Assembly (NCBI RefSeq): GCF_001279005.1
Contig: NZ_LGCN01000251.1
Location: 1 to 64,000 of the forward strand
Direction: 5' to 3'
From: Streptomyces caelestis
Lineage (GTDB): Bacteria; Actinomycetota; Actinomycetes; Streptomycetales; Streptomycetaceae
DNA: 64,000 bases
In this document: positions 35,252 through 44,236 of the stretch, piece after piece
Position numbering within the stretch: the stretch's first letter is position 1
How the letters are laid out: each line of letters begins with the position of its first letter
Program-made: the position numbers and the translations under genes
Notes under the pieces: generated by a model
Databases searched by the model: none
What the model was told of the DNA's origin: nothing
The model's input: the letters and a program-made list of their open reading frames with translations, nothing else

Positions 35252-36607
35252 GTGACCGTGAACGCTGATTCTCAAAGCGTCGCCGCTCAGGCGACCTGGC
35301 GAAACCTGCCTGCGGCGCAGCAGCCCGAGTACCCGGATGCCGAGGCTCTGCGCGATGTGATCGCCGAGCTCGAAACGTATCCCCCGCTGGTGTTCGCCGG
35401 CGAGTGCGACCAGCTGCGCGCGCGCATGGCGGCCGTTGCGCGAGGTGAGGCGTTTCTGCTCCAGGGCGGTGACTGTGCCGAGTCCTTCGACGCGGTGTCC
35501 GCCGAGCACATTCGGGCGAAGTTGAAGACCCTCCTTCAGATGGGCGCCGTCCTCACCTACGCCGCCTCCGTGCCGGTCGTGAAGGTCGGGCGGATCGCCG
35601 GCCAGTACTCCAAGCCGCGCTCCAAGCCCACCGAGACCCGCGACGGCGTGACGCTGCCCACCTACCGGGGCGACTCCGTCAACGGGTTCGACTTCACCGA
35701 AGAGGCCCGGATCCCGGACCCCGAGCGGCTGAAGCGCATGTACCACGCGTCGGCGTCCACGCTGAACCTGGTGCGCGCCTTCACCACCGGCGGCTACGCC
35801 GACCTGCGCCAGGTGCACGCCTGGAACCAGGACTTCGTGAAGTCGTCGCCGTCCGGCCAGCGCTACGAGCAGCTCGCCCGGGAGATCGACAACGCGCTGA
35901 ACTTCATGCGGGCCTGCGGCACCGACCCGGAGGAGTTCAAGACCGTCGAGTTCTTCTCCTCGCACGAGGCGCTGCTGCTCGACTACGAGTCCGCGCTCAC
36001 CCGTGTCGACTCGCGCACCGGACAGCTCTACGACGTCTCCGGGCACATGGTGTGGATCGGTGAGCGCACCCGGCAGCTGGACCACGCGCACGTCGAGTTC
36101 GCCTCGAGGATCCGCAACCCGATCGGCATCAAGCTCGGCCCGGCCACCACGGCCGAGGAGGCGCTGCAGTACATCGAGCGCCTCGACCCCGAGCGCGAGC
36201 CCGGCCGGCTCACCTTCATCGTCCGGATGGGCGCGGACAGGATCCGCGACAAGCTGCCCGAGCTGGTCGAGAAGGTCACCGCGTCCGGCGCCACCGTGGC
36301 CTGGGTGACCGACCCGATGCACGGCAACACCTTCGAGGCGGCCTCCGGTCACAAGACCCGCCGCTTCGACGACGTGCTCGACGAGGTCAAGGGCTTCTTC
36401 GAGGTCCACAAGGGCCTCGGCACGCACCCGGGCGGCATCCACGTGGAGCTCACCGGCGACGACGTCACCGAGTGCGTGGGCGGCGGCGACGAGATCTTCG
36501 TCGACGACCTGCACCAGCGCTACGAGACGGCCTGTGACCCGCGGCTCAACCGCAGCCAGTCGCTCGACCTGGCGTTCCTCGTCGCGGAGATGTACCGCGA
36601 CCAGTAG
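35252..36607 (+). CDS. Class II 3-deoxy-D-arabino-heptulosonate 7-phosphate synthase
   Basis: First step of the shikimate pathway (PEP plus erythrose-4-phosphate). Class II (AroG of M. tuberculosis, plant-type) features: QGGDCAESF near residue 72, metal-binding Cys in that motif, KVGRIAGQYSKPRS, the HMVWIGERTRQLDHAH block and GTHPGGIHVELTGDDVTEC. 451 aa. GTG 35252 gives the N-terminus VTVNADSQSVAA known from Streptomyces; a second in-frame GTG at 35258 is possible. Its neighbour trpE-G uses chorismate, and both are regulated in aromatic synthesis, but they are divergent units. Confidence 0.96.
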   Translation: MTVNADSQSVAAQATWRNLPAAQQPEYPDAEALRDVIAELETYPPLVFAGECDQLRARMAAVARGEAFLLQGGDCAESFDAVSAEHIRAKLKTLLQMGAVLTYAASVPVVKVGRIAGQYSKPRSKPTETRDGVTLPTYRGDSVNGFDFTEEARIPDPERLKRMYHASASTLNLVRAFTTGGYADLRQVHAWNQDFVKSSPSGQRYEQLAREIDNALNFMRACGTDPEEFKTVEFFSSHEALLLDYESALTRVDSRTGQLYDVSGHMVWIGERTRQLDHAHVEFASRIRNPIGIKLGPATTAEEALQYIERLDPEREPGRLTFIVRMGADRIRDKLPELVEKVTASGATVAWVTDPMHGNTFEAASGHKTRRFDDVLDEVKGFFEVHKGLGTHPGGIHVELTGDDVTECVGGGDEIFVDDLHQRYETACDPRLNRSQSLDLAFLVAEMYRDQ

Positions 36608-36688
36608 TCGGTGAGACCGGACAAGGGGTGGGGCGTGTATCACACCGGATCGCGCCCCGCCCCTCTTCTGTGCCCTTCGGGCGGCAGG

Positions 36689-36707
36689 TAAGGTTAGGTT
36701 TGCCTTA
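36689..36707 (+). promoter_or_regulatory. Iron box (DmdR/IdeR operator) before bfd
   Basis: TAAGGTTAGGTTTGCCTTA matches the 19-bp consensus TTAGGTTAGGCTCACCTAA of iron-dependent repressors of the DtxR family. It lies about 45 bp before the bfd start, where a repressor would block transcription when iron is plentiful. Confidence 0.85.
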
Positions 36708-36751
36708 CCGGCTGAGGGCCGGGACGGCTCGGCCCCGTACCTTCCCGAGAG

Positions 36752-36988
36752 GTGAACCGCGTGTTCGTCTGCAGTTGCTTCGGTGTGACCGAGGAACAGG
36801 TGAGGAGTCACGCGGACGCCGGAGCGTGCACGCCCCGGCAGATCGCCTCCGCCTGCAAGGCCGGCACCGACTGCGGCGGCTGCGTACGGCGCATCCAGGC
36901 GCTGCTCGGCCGCGGCTCCCGCCCGCGCCGGCAGCTCGTCGACCAGGGCGGGCGGCCGCTCACGGCGAAGCTCCCGGAAGCCGCCTAG
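36752..36988 (+). CDS. bfd: Bacterioferritin-associated ferredoxin
   Basis: Small [2Fe-2S] protein that reduces ferric iron in bacterioferritin to release it when iron is short. Four cluster cysteines: CSC near residue 8, and C-x-x-GTDC-GG-C (CKAGTDCGGC) near residues 35-44. 78 aa with a basic tail. GTG 36752 gives MNRVFVCSC; GTG 36761, with GAGAGGTG as ribosome site, would give a 75-residue protein and cannot be excluded. An iron box precedes it, and the bfr gene converges from the right with a 20-bp gap. Confidence 0.92.
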   Translation: MNRVFVCSCFGVTEEQVRSHADAGACTPRQIASACKAGTDCGGCVRRIQALLGRGSRPRRQLVDQGGRPLTAKLPEAA

Positions 36989-37008
36989 TCCCGTCTCCCG
37001 GGATCCTC

Positions 37009-37527
37009 CTAGCGCGTCGAGAAGCCGCTCGTCCCCGGACCCGATGCATCGGGCTGGGACTGTTCGACGACCGTCGACAGATACAGCGACTCGCCCAGCT
37101 TCTCGATCAGGTCCAGCTGGGTGTCCAGGTAGTCGATGTGGTGCTCCTCGTCGGCCAGGATCGCCTCGAAGACGTTGGCCGAGGTGATGTCGCCCTTGGT
37201 GCGCATGACCTCCACCCCGCGGCGCAGCCGGTCGATCGCCTCGAGCTCGATCTCCCGGTCGGCCTGGAACATCTCGGTCACGGTCTGCCCGACCCGCACG
37301 TGGAACAGTCGCTGGTAGTTCGGCAGGCCGTCGAGCAGCAGGATGCGGTCGGTGAGCACCTCGGCGTGCCGCATCTCGTCGAAGGACTCGGCGCGCGTGT
37401 ACTCGGCGAGTTTCGTCCAGCCCTTGTGGTCCTGCAGCTTCGAGTGCAGGAAGTACTGGTTGACCGCCGTGAGCTCGGCGGTCAGCTGCTCGTTCAGGAA
37501 TTCGATGACCTCGGGGTCGCCCTGCAT
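37009..37527 (-). CDS. bfr: Bacterioferritin
   Basis: Iron-storage cage protein with heme between subunits and a diiron ferroxidase centre. Four-helix pattern and key residues are visible: Glu in LTAELTAVNQYFLH, FDEMRHAE (Met heme ligand, with Glu/His of the ferroxidase site), EREIELEAIDRL-type helix and EEHHIDYLDTQL near the C-terminus. 172 aa, standard. ATG 37527 chosen because GGAAGGAG lies 8 nt upstream; an in-frame ATG at 37581 would add an unrelated tail. Its natural partner Bfd is encoded convergently. No iron box was found upstream of bfr itself. Confidence 0.94.
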   Translation of the reverse strand: MQGDPEVIEFLNEQLTAELTAVNQYFLHSKLQDHKGWTKLAEYTRAESFDEMRHAEVLTDRILLLDGLPNYQRLFHVRVGQTVTEMFQADREIELEAIDRLRRGVEVMRTKGDITSANVFEAILADEEHHIDYLDTQLDLIEKLGESLYLSTVVEQSQPDASGPGTSGFSTR

Positions 37528-37601
37528 CGCATGGGCTCCTTCCGCGCGGGGGGACTGGCGGGTTGGAGCGCATGATTGCACCGGCGGAGAAGATCGTCCA
37601 G

Positions 37602-37625
37602 TAAGTCATCACTTAGTAAGTAAGT
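37602..37625. promoter_or_regulatory. AT-rich inverted-repeat cluster in the bfr/oxidoreductase divergent gap
   Basis: TAAGT-CATC-ACTTA-G-TAAGTAAGT contains two overlapping inverted repeats (TAAGT...ACTTA and ACTTA-G-TAAGT) and a direct AAGT repeat. It is strikingly AT-rich here. It lies 75 bp upstream of bfr and about 90 bp before the molybdoenzyme gene, a likely operator or promoter spacer. Confidence 0.45.
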
Positions 37626-37711
37626 CCGAGCTTGATGGTGTATGTACCTGTTTGACCGAATCTGAGGGGCCCGGTTCAGGGGCATCGCCACCGGTCTGTC
37701 AGGATGGAGAC

Positions 37712-38359
37712 ATGGGTCAGCCGGCGGAACGCGAATCGGGGGAGCGCGCATCAGGAGGAGCGGCGCGGTTCGATCTCCCGCCGGGTCAGCGACTGCAGAA
37801 GGGCTGGCCGGTCACGCACTACGGACCGGTCCCCAAGTTCCGGCCCGAACGCTGGGAGTTCCGGGTCTTCGGCGCCACCGCCGACGGTGAGAAGCACTGC
37901 TGGAACCACGAGGAGTTCACGGCCCTGCCGTACACCACGGTCGAGGCCGACCTGCACTGCGTCACCAAGTTCAGCATGGTCGGCGCCGAGTGGGGCGGGA
38001 TCCCGGCGCGCACCGTGGTGGACATCGCCCCGCCCGCGCCGGACGTCACCCATGTGATGGTCTGGGCGGAGTACGGGTTCAGTTCCAACCTGCGGCTGGC
38101 CGACTTCACCTCCGAGCGCGCCCTCTTCGCCACCCACAAGGACGGCGAGCTGCTCACCGCCGAGCACGGCTTCCCGCTGCGGCTGATCGTCCCCCACCTG
38201 TACGCCTGGAAGGGCCCCAAATGGGTGCGCGGCGTGGAGTACATGACCGCCGACCGCCGGGGCTTCTGGGAGGAGCGCGGCTACCACAACGTCGGCGACC
38301 CCTGGAAGGAGCAGCGCTACTCCTACCAGGAGGAGCCCGGGGAGGGCCCCGAGCTCTGA
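37712..38359 (+). CDS. Sulfite-oxidase-like molybdopterin oxidoreductase
   Basis: Oxidoreductase_molyb (MsrP/YuiH-like) domain. The molybdenum-ligating Cys is in DLHCVTKFSM (about residue 82); GVEYMTADRRGFWEERGYH at the C-terminus is typical of the short stand-alone forms. 215 aa, no signal peptide, so probably cytosolic unlike E. coli MsrP. Possible substrates are sulfite or oxidised sulfur compounds; not determined. ATG with GGAG directly upstream and a weak -10 (CAGGAT). Confidence 0.85.
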   Translation: MGQPAERESGERASGGAARFDLPPGQRLQKGWPVTHYGPVPKFRPERWEFRVFGATADGEKHCWNHEEFTALPYTTVEADLHCVTKFSMVGAEWGGIPARTVVDIAPPAPDVTHVMVWAEYGFSSNLRLADFTSERALFATHKDGELLTAEHGFPLRLIVPHLYAWKGPKWVRGVEYMTADRRGFWEERGYHNVGDPWKEQRYSYQEEPGEGPEL

Positions 38360-38372
38360 CCGCCGTACGGTC

Positions 38373-39251
38373 TCAGGAGCTCCGCAGCTTCTTCAGCCGC
38401 TCCACGTCCGCGGCGTGCCCCTCCTTGCCGCCGGGCGTCTCGAGGACCAGCGGGACGCCCTCGGTCGCCGGGTGCGTCATCAGCGCCCGGAACGGTTCCT
38501 CGCCGATGTGTCCCGCGCCAATGTTCGCGTGCCGGTCCTTGTGGGCGCCGACCACATCCATGGAGTCATTGGCGTGGATCAGCTTCAGTCGGCCCTCGCC
38601 CACCGTGTCCACCAGCAGGTCCAGCGTCCGGTGCATCCCGTCGGGCCCGGTCAGGTCGTGGCCGGCCGCGAAGACGTGGCAGGTGTCCAGGCAGACGCCC
38701 AGCTTCGGATGGGCGTCCAGCGCCTCGAAGTACGGCCCGAAGTCCCAGGTTCGTGAGCACAGCGAGGAGCCCTGTCCCGCCGTCGACTCCAGCAGCAGGA
38801 ACGGGTCGTCGTCATGGGTGAGCTCGTCGAGCAGCGGCAGCATGTGCTCCCGCACCTGCCTCAGCGCCACCGGCCGCTCCCGCCCGCCGGTCGCACTGCC
38901 GGTGTGCACCACCACGCCCAGCGCGCCGATCTCCCGGCCGCGCCGCAGCGAGTGCCGCAGCGACTCCACGGACCGCTCGACGGTCGCCTCGGTGTGGGAG
39001 CCGAAGTTGATCAGATACGGGGCGTGCACGTACGCCGGGATCGACCGTTCCGTACAGGCCGCGCGAAACGCCTCGTCCTGCTTCGGATTGCCGGCCGGGG
39101 TGGCCCAGCCGCGCGGATTGGCGACGAAGACCTGCACGGTCTCGGCGCCCAGCTCACGGGCGTAGGACAGGCCGACGGAGTGCAGGCCGCCGGCCACGGG
39201 CACATGGCCGCCGACCGGGTTGCGGGCGGGGCCGGACAGGTGACTCTTCAC
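38373..39251 (-). CDS. nfo: Endonuclease IV (AP endonuclease)
   Basis: Base-excision-repair enzyme cutting 5' of abasic sites; TIM barrel with three zinc ions. Family blocks: VPVAGGLHSVGLSYA, FVANPRGWA, YVHAPYLINFGS, VVHTGS, LLLESTAGQGSS (Glu), GVCLDTCHVFAAG, IHANDSMDVVGAHKDRHANIGAGHIG and LVLETPGG. 292 aa; complete metal-ligand set. GTG start; no good ribosome site, perhaps leaderless. Convergent with the molybdoenzyme gene, 13 bp apart. Confidence 0.94.
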   Translation of the reverse strand: MKSHLSGPARNPVGGHVPVAGGLHSVGLSYARELGAETVQVFVANPRGWATPAGNPKQDEAFRAACTERSIPAYVHAPYLINFGSHTEATVERSVESLRHSLRRGREIGALGVVVHTGSATGGRERPVALRQVREHMLPLLDELTHDDDPFLLLESTAGQGSSLCSRTWDFGPYFEALDAHPKLGVCLDTCHVFAAGHDLTGPDGMHRTLDLLVDTVGEGRLKLIHANDSMDVVGAHKDRHANIGAGHIGEEPFRALMTHPATEGVPLVLETPGGKEGHAADVERLKKLRSS

Positions 39252-39285
39252 CCGTCAAGGGTGCCACGCGCGCCGGCCCCGTCCG

Positions 39286-41211
39286 TCAGCGGATCTCGAT
39301 GGTGATCGTCGAGCCCTTGGGCGCGGTGTCCCCGCCGTCCACGGACTGCCCTCTGACGGTGTCGCCGAACAGTCCGAGCAGTCCGCGGTCCTCGTCCACG
39401 TCGAACCCGGCGTCCTTCAGCTTCTCCTTGGCCTCGTCCACGCTGTCGCCGACCACGTCCGGCACCTCGATCATCTCCGGGCCCTTGGACAGGGTCAGCG
39501 TCACGGTGTCGCCCTCGGCGACCTGCCGTCCCGCGCCCGGGGTCTGCCGGGCCACCCGGCCGGCGTCGTGCTCGGAGTCGACCCGCTCGGCGGCGATCTT
39601 CACCTCGAGACCGGCCTCCTCCAGCCCCGCGCGGGCGTCCTCCGCGTCGTCGCCGGTCACGTCCGGCACGTCCACCGGACTGCCCTTGCTCACGGTCAGC
39701 GCCACGGCGGAGCCCGCGCGGACCTCGGTGCCCTTGCCCGGCTTCGTGGAGATCACCGAGCCCCGGGCCACGGTCCCGCTGAACTCCCGGGTCACCATGC
39801 CCGGCTCCAGGCCGTCGTCCTCGAGCAGGTCCCGCGCCTTGTCCAGCGGGTAGCCGTCGAGGTCGGGCACCCGCACGGTCCGCGGGCCCTTGGAGAGGGT
39901 CAGCGACACCGAGTCGTCGCCGCGGATGCGGGCGCCCGTCTTCGGGTCGGTGCTGATCACCGTGTCCCGCTCCACGGTGTCGCTGTACGCCTCCTCCACC
40001 CGGCCGGTGTCCAGCCCGGCGTCCGCCAGCCGCTCCCGGGCCTCCTGCTCGGTCTTCCCCAGGAGCGGCGGGACCTTGGTGAACTGGCCGGAGTTGATGT
40101 ACCAGATGCCCGTGCCGGCCCCGAGGACCAGCAGCACGGCCACGACGATCGCCATCGGCCCGCGCCGCAGCGCCGTCCGGCGCCGGGGCGGCAGCGGTGC
40201 CGGGGACCGGAACCGGCTGGTGCGGTGCACGGGGTCCGCGGCCCCGTCCTCGTCGACGGGCAGCGGGCGGGGGACCGTCAGCGAGCGCGGGATGACGCTC
40301 GTACGGTCCTCGGCGTTGTCGTGCTCCGGCGCCAGCGCCTGCGGCGGCACCGCGTCGAACTGCTCGTCGGTGAGCCGGCCGCGCCCCGCGCGGACCTGCG
40401 CGAGCAGCGCCACCGCGTCGTGCGGACGGACCTCGGGGTTGCGCGCGGTCGCCGACGCGACCAGCTCGTCCAGCTCGTACGCCATGCCGGGCACGGCGGC
40501 CGACGGGGCCGGCACGTCGTCGTGCAGGTGCTTGTAGAGCACGATCGCGGGGGAGTCGCCGTCGTGCGGCTTCTCGCCGGTCAGCATCTCGTACAGCAGG
40601 ATGCCGCAGGCGTAGACGTCCACACGCGGGTCGGCGGTGCCGTTCTCGATCTGCTCCGGGGCCAGGTACGAGACCGTGCCCAGTACGGTGCCCGTGGTGT
40701 TCGTCACCGAGTCCACGGCGCGGACCAGCCCGAAGTCGGCGACCTTGACCCGGCCGTCGTCCCCTATCAGCACGTTCTCGGGCTTCATGTCGCGGTGCAC
40801 GAACCCGGCCCGGTGCGCGGCGCCGAGCGCGGCCAGCACCGGCTCCAGGATGTCCAGTGCGGCGCGCGGCTGGAGCGCCCCGCGCTCGCGCAGCACGTCG
40901 CGCAGGGTGCAGCCGGCGATGTACTCCATGGCCAGGTAGACGTACGCCCCGTCGGTGCCCTGGTCGAAGACCTGCACCACGTTCGGGTGGGCCAGCCGGG
41001 CGACCGACTTCGCCTCGCGGATGAACCGCTCGACGAACGAGCCGTCGGCCGCGAGGGAGGGGTGCATCACCTTGAGCGCGAGGACGCGGTCCAGGCGGGT
41101 GTCCACGGCCCGGTAGACCGTGGCCATCCCGCCGACCGCGATCCGCGCCTCGACGCGATACCGGCCGTCGAGCACCTGCCCGACCAGAGGGTCCTGAAGG
41201 GTCGTGTCCAC
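39286..41211 (-). CDS. pkaF: PASTA-domain Ser/Thr protein kinase
   Basis: Membrane kinase sensing cell wall precursors. N-terminal kinase domain (about 12-275) with ALKVMH (ATP lysine), HRDMKPEN (catalytic loop), DFGLVRA and the activation segment ending YLAPEQI. A Pro/Arg juxtamembrane region leads to a helix (about 350-372) and four extracellular PASTA repeats, each starting VP-x-LxG-like and spaced about 66-70 residues. 641 aa. GTG start with TAGACT 6 nt upstream (leaderless). It matches S. coelicolor SCO2110 (PkaF) and mycobacterial PknL; the presumed PknL substrate homologue Rv2175c is encoded 4.3 kb away. Confidence 0.93.
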   Translation of the reverse strand: MDTTLQDPLVGQVLDGRYRVEARIAVGGMATVYRAVDTRLDRVLALKVMHPSLAADGSFVERFIREAKSVARLAHPNVVQVFDQGTDGAYVYLAMEYIAGCTLRDVLRERGALQPRAALDILEPVLAALGAAHRAGFVHRDMKPENVLIGDDGRVKVADFGLVRAVDSVTNTTGTVLGTVSYLAPEQIENGTADPRVDVYACGILLYEMLTGEKPHDGDSPAIVLYKHLHDDVPAPSAAVPGMAYELDELVASATARNPEVRPHDAVALLAQVRAGRGRLTDEQFDAVPPQALAPEHDNAEDRTSVIPRSLTVPRPLPVDEDGAADPVHRTSRFRSPAPLPPRRRTALRRGPMAIVVAVLLVLGAGTGIWYINSGQFTKVPPLLGKTEQEARERLADAGLDTGRVEEAYSDTVERDTVISTDPKTGARIRGDDSVSLTLSKGPRTVRVPDLDGYPLDKARDLLEDDGLEPGMVTREFSGTVARGSVISTKPGKGTEVRAGSAVALTVSKGSPVDVPDVTGDDAEDARAGLEEAGLEVKIAAERVDSEHDAGRVARQTPGAGRQVAEGDTVTLTLSKGPEMIEVPDVVGDSVDEAKEKLKDAGFDVDEDRGLLGLFGDTVRGQSVDGGDTAPKGSTITIEIR

Positions 41212-41217
41212 GCAGCG

Positions 41218-41223
41218 AGTCTA
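41218..41223 (-). promoter_or_regulatory. -10 box of the PASTA kinase gene
   Basis: TAGACT on the minus strand ends 6 nt before the GTG at 41211. Confidence 0.45.
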
Positions 41224-41367
41224 CGAGCCCCCACCGACACCCCCGCCCCGTTCGTCCCCCGTTGAAGCGGACCTGTGACGTGTATCGCGCCACCGCCACC
41301 GCGGGCACCCCTGCCGCGCGACTACGGGCGCCGGCTCCGCGTCACCGCGGGCAATCGCGCCTCCTCC

Positions 41368-41482
41368 AGTGCCTCAAGGGCCTTGGGAGGCACCCCCAGG
41401 GCGAGGGGGCCCCTCCGCTCGAGCGAAGTCGAGAGCAGGGGGCGCCCCGCGAGCGCCGGTGGGCGAACCCCACCCCCGCCCG
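41368..41482. repeat. Modular GC-rich repeat, copy at 41.4 kb
   Basis: AGTGCCTCAAGGGCCTTGGG onwards aligns with the 23.3-kb copy and carries an inserted module GCTCGAGCGAAGTCGAGAGC (about 41420), which also occurs at 54.5 kb. It fills most of the gene-free gap between thiG and the kinase gene (41212-41500). Confidence 0.68.
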
Positions 41483-41500
41483 CCCGAAGCCCCGGCGCCG

Positions 41501-42494
<994 letters not shown>

Positions 42495-42498
<4 letters not shown>

Positions 42499-43661
42499 GC
42501 GGGCTGCTCCGTGCGGACGGCGGCGCCGAAGCGCCGCGGGGTGAAGGGGCGGGCGACCTCCGGCAGGACGCCGGTGGTCAGGACCTCCGCCATGGCGTCG
42601 CCGGTGACCGGCGTCAGCAGGACGCCGTTGCGGTGGTGGCCGGTGGCGAGCAGCAGTCCTTCGAGCTCCGTCGGGCCGAGCAGCGGCGCGTTGTCGGGGG
42701 AACCGGGGCGCAGTCCGGCCAGGGTCTCGGTCAGCGGCAGCTCGGTGATGCCGGGGACCAGCTCGTGGGCGTCGCGCAGCAGCTCGTACACGCCGCCCGC
42801 GGTCACGGTGGTGTCCCAGCCCATCTCCTCGCTGGTCGCCCCGATCACCAGCTCGCCGTTCTCGCGCGGCACCAGGTAGACGTGGCTGCCGCGCACCACG
42901 GCCCGCACGGTCCGGCTCAGGAAGGGGCCGTGCCGCGCCGGCATCGTCAGCCGTACCACCTGCCCCTTCACGGGACGCACGGGCGGCAGCACGTCCGCCG
43001 GGACGCCCGCGAGCCGCCCGCTGAGGCTGCCCGCGGCGAGCACCACCTGTCCGGCGCCGAGTTCGGCGCCGTCGGCCGTGACGACGCCCGTCGCGCGGCC
43101 TCCCGCGACGACGAGCCGCTCGGCCCGCGCACGGTGGACGGTCACGCCCGCGCGCTCACAGGCGGTGAGCAGCGCGGCCGCCAGCCGCCGCGGGTCGATC
43201 TGGTGGTCGCCGTCCACCCGCAGGCCGCCGCGCACGCCCGGCGCGAGCATCGGCTCCAGGCGCCGGCACTCCCGCCCGGACAGCCACTGCGAGTCCAGCC
43301 CCGACCGCTGCTGCAGGGCGTGCAGTTCCCGCAGGTGGGCGCGGTCGTCGGCGTCCAGCGCCACGGCGAGCGTGCCGCACGCGCGGTAGCCGAGGTCGTG
43401 GCCGGTCAGCTCGGTCAGCTCGGCCGCGAAGCCGGGATAGCGCCGCGCGGAGGCGAGGTTCAGACCGAGCAGGGTCTCCTCGCCGTAGTGCAGTTCCGTG
43501 ACGGCGGCCAGCATCCCGGCGGCCACCCGCGCGGCGCCGCCGCCCGGCTCGGGGTCCACCACGGCCGTGCCGAGACCGCGCTGCGCGGCCCGCCAGGCCG
43601 TCACCAGTCCGATGATCCCGCCCCCGACGACGAGGACGTCCGAGGTGCGCGTGGGCGACAT
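42495..43661 (-). CDS. thiO: Glycine oxidase ThiO
   Basis: FAD enzyme oxidising glycine to the iminoglycine used by ThiG. N-terminal dinucleotide motif VLVVGGGIIGLVTAW, central PVKGQVVRL, and TGHHRNGVLLTPVTGD near the C-terminus are typical of ThiO. 388 aa. ATG 43661 is chosen because it opens MSPTRTSDVLVV just before the FAD motif. First gene after the TPP riboswitch. Confidence 0.93.
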
Positions 43662-43673
43662 GGGCGTCCAGCC

Positions 43674-43764
43674 TCTCCCTTCGCCGGCATGACCCGGATC
43701 AGGTTCGTACGGTCGGAGGCCGCCAGCCTCCCTCTCAGCCCGGTGCGTCCGGGCTCCCGCGTGT
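43674..43764 (-). ncRNA. TPP riboswitch (THI element)
   Basis: On the minus strand the element begins near ACGCGGGAGCCCGGA, has the box GGGCTGAGAGGGAGG, a variable stem, and the highly conserved GAACCTGATCCGGGTCATGCCGGCGAAGGGAGA. The start codon of thiO lies about 12 nt after the element, so ligand binding probably hides the ribosome site. Confidence 0.92.
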
Positions 43765-43812
43765 GCTTGTACGTTGGCCACCCTAGCAACGCACTTGTAA
43801 GGGAGCCCCACC

Positions 43813-44208
43813 GTGCCCCGCCCTCCCGTCACCCGCCACCACCCTCAACCGAGGGGCTCCGCCCCGCCCCGTAGATCGCTCGACGGACTCGTCCTCGCCC
43901 CCGTGGCCGACCAGGCCCCCGGCCAGGTCGGCACCCGCACCCGCTTCGTCTACCACGAGCAGGGCGGCGAGATCTGGGCCGAGTACGAGGGCGGCGACGT
44001 CGTGCGCGGGCACCTGGTGGGCACCCGCGCGGGGGACCGGCTGGACTTCCGGTACGTGCAGCTGAAGCGGGACGGCACCACCTCCTCGGGGCACTGCGTG
44101 TCGACGGTCGTGGAGCTGCCCGACGGACGGGTGCGGCTGGAGGAGAGCTGGGAGTGGGAGTCGCAGCCGGGCAGCGGGACGAGCGTGGTGGAGCAGCTCG
44201 ACCGGTGA
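43813..44208 (+). CDS. Small beta-barrel protein (lipocalin-like, 'N-acetylglutamate synthase' label family)
   Basis: 131 residues. The C-terminal 95 residues show regular beta strands (EIWAEYEGGDVVRGHLVG, RLDFRYVQL, VSTVVELPDGRVRLEESWEWE), a fold seen in small proteins often mislabelled as N-acetylglutamate synthases. The N-terminal ~25 residues are Pro/Arg/His-rich and encode a GGGGCTCCGCCCC palindrome that also occurs at 10.26 kb, so the extension may be repeat-derived. GTG with AAGGGAG upstream; no later start before the core. Divergent from the TPP riboswitch. Function unknown. Confidence 0.68.
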   Translation: MPRPPVTRHHPQPRGSAPPRRSLDGLVLAPVADQAPGQVGTRTRFVYHEQGGEIWAEYEGGDVVRGHLVGTRAGDRLDFRYVQLKRDGTTSSGHCVSTVVELPDGRVRLEESWEWESQPGSGTSVVEQLDR

Positions 44209-44224
44209 CGCCGGGCCGGGTGTC

Positions 44225-44230
44225 TAAGGT
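44225..44230 (+). promoter_or_regulatory. -10 box for a leaderless flavoprotein gene
   Basis: TAAGGT ends 6 nt before GTG 44237. Confidence 0.48.
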
Positions 44231-44236
44231 GATCGG

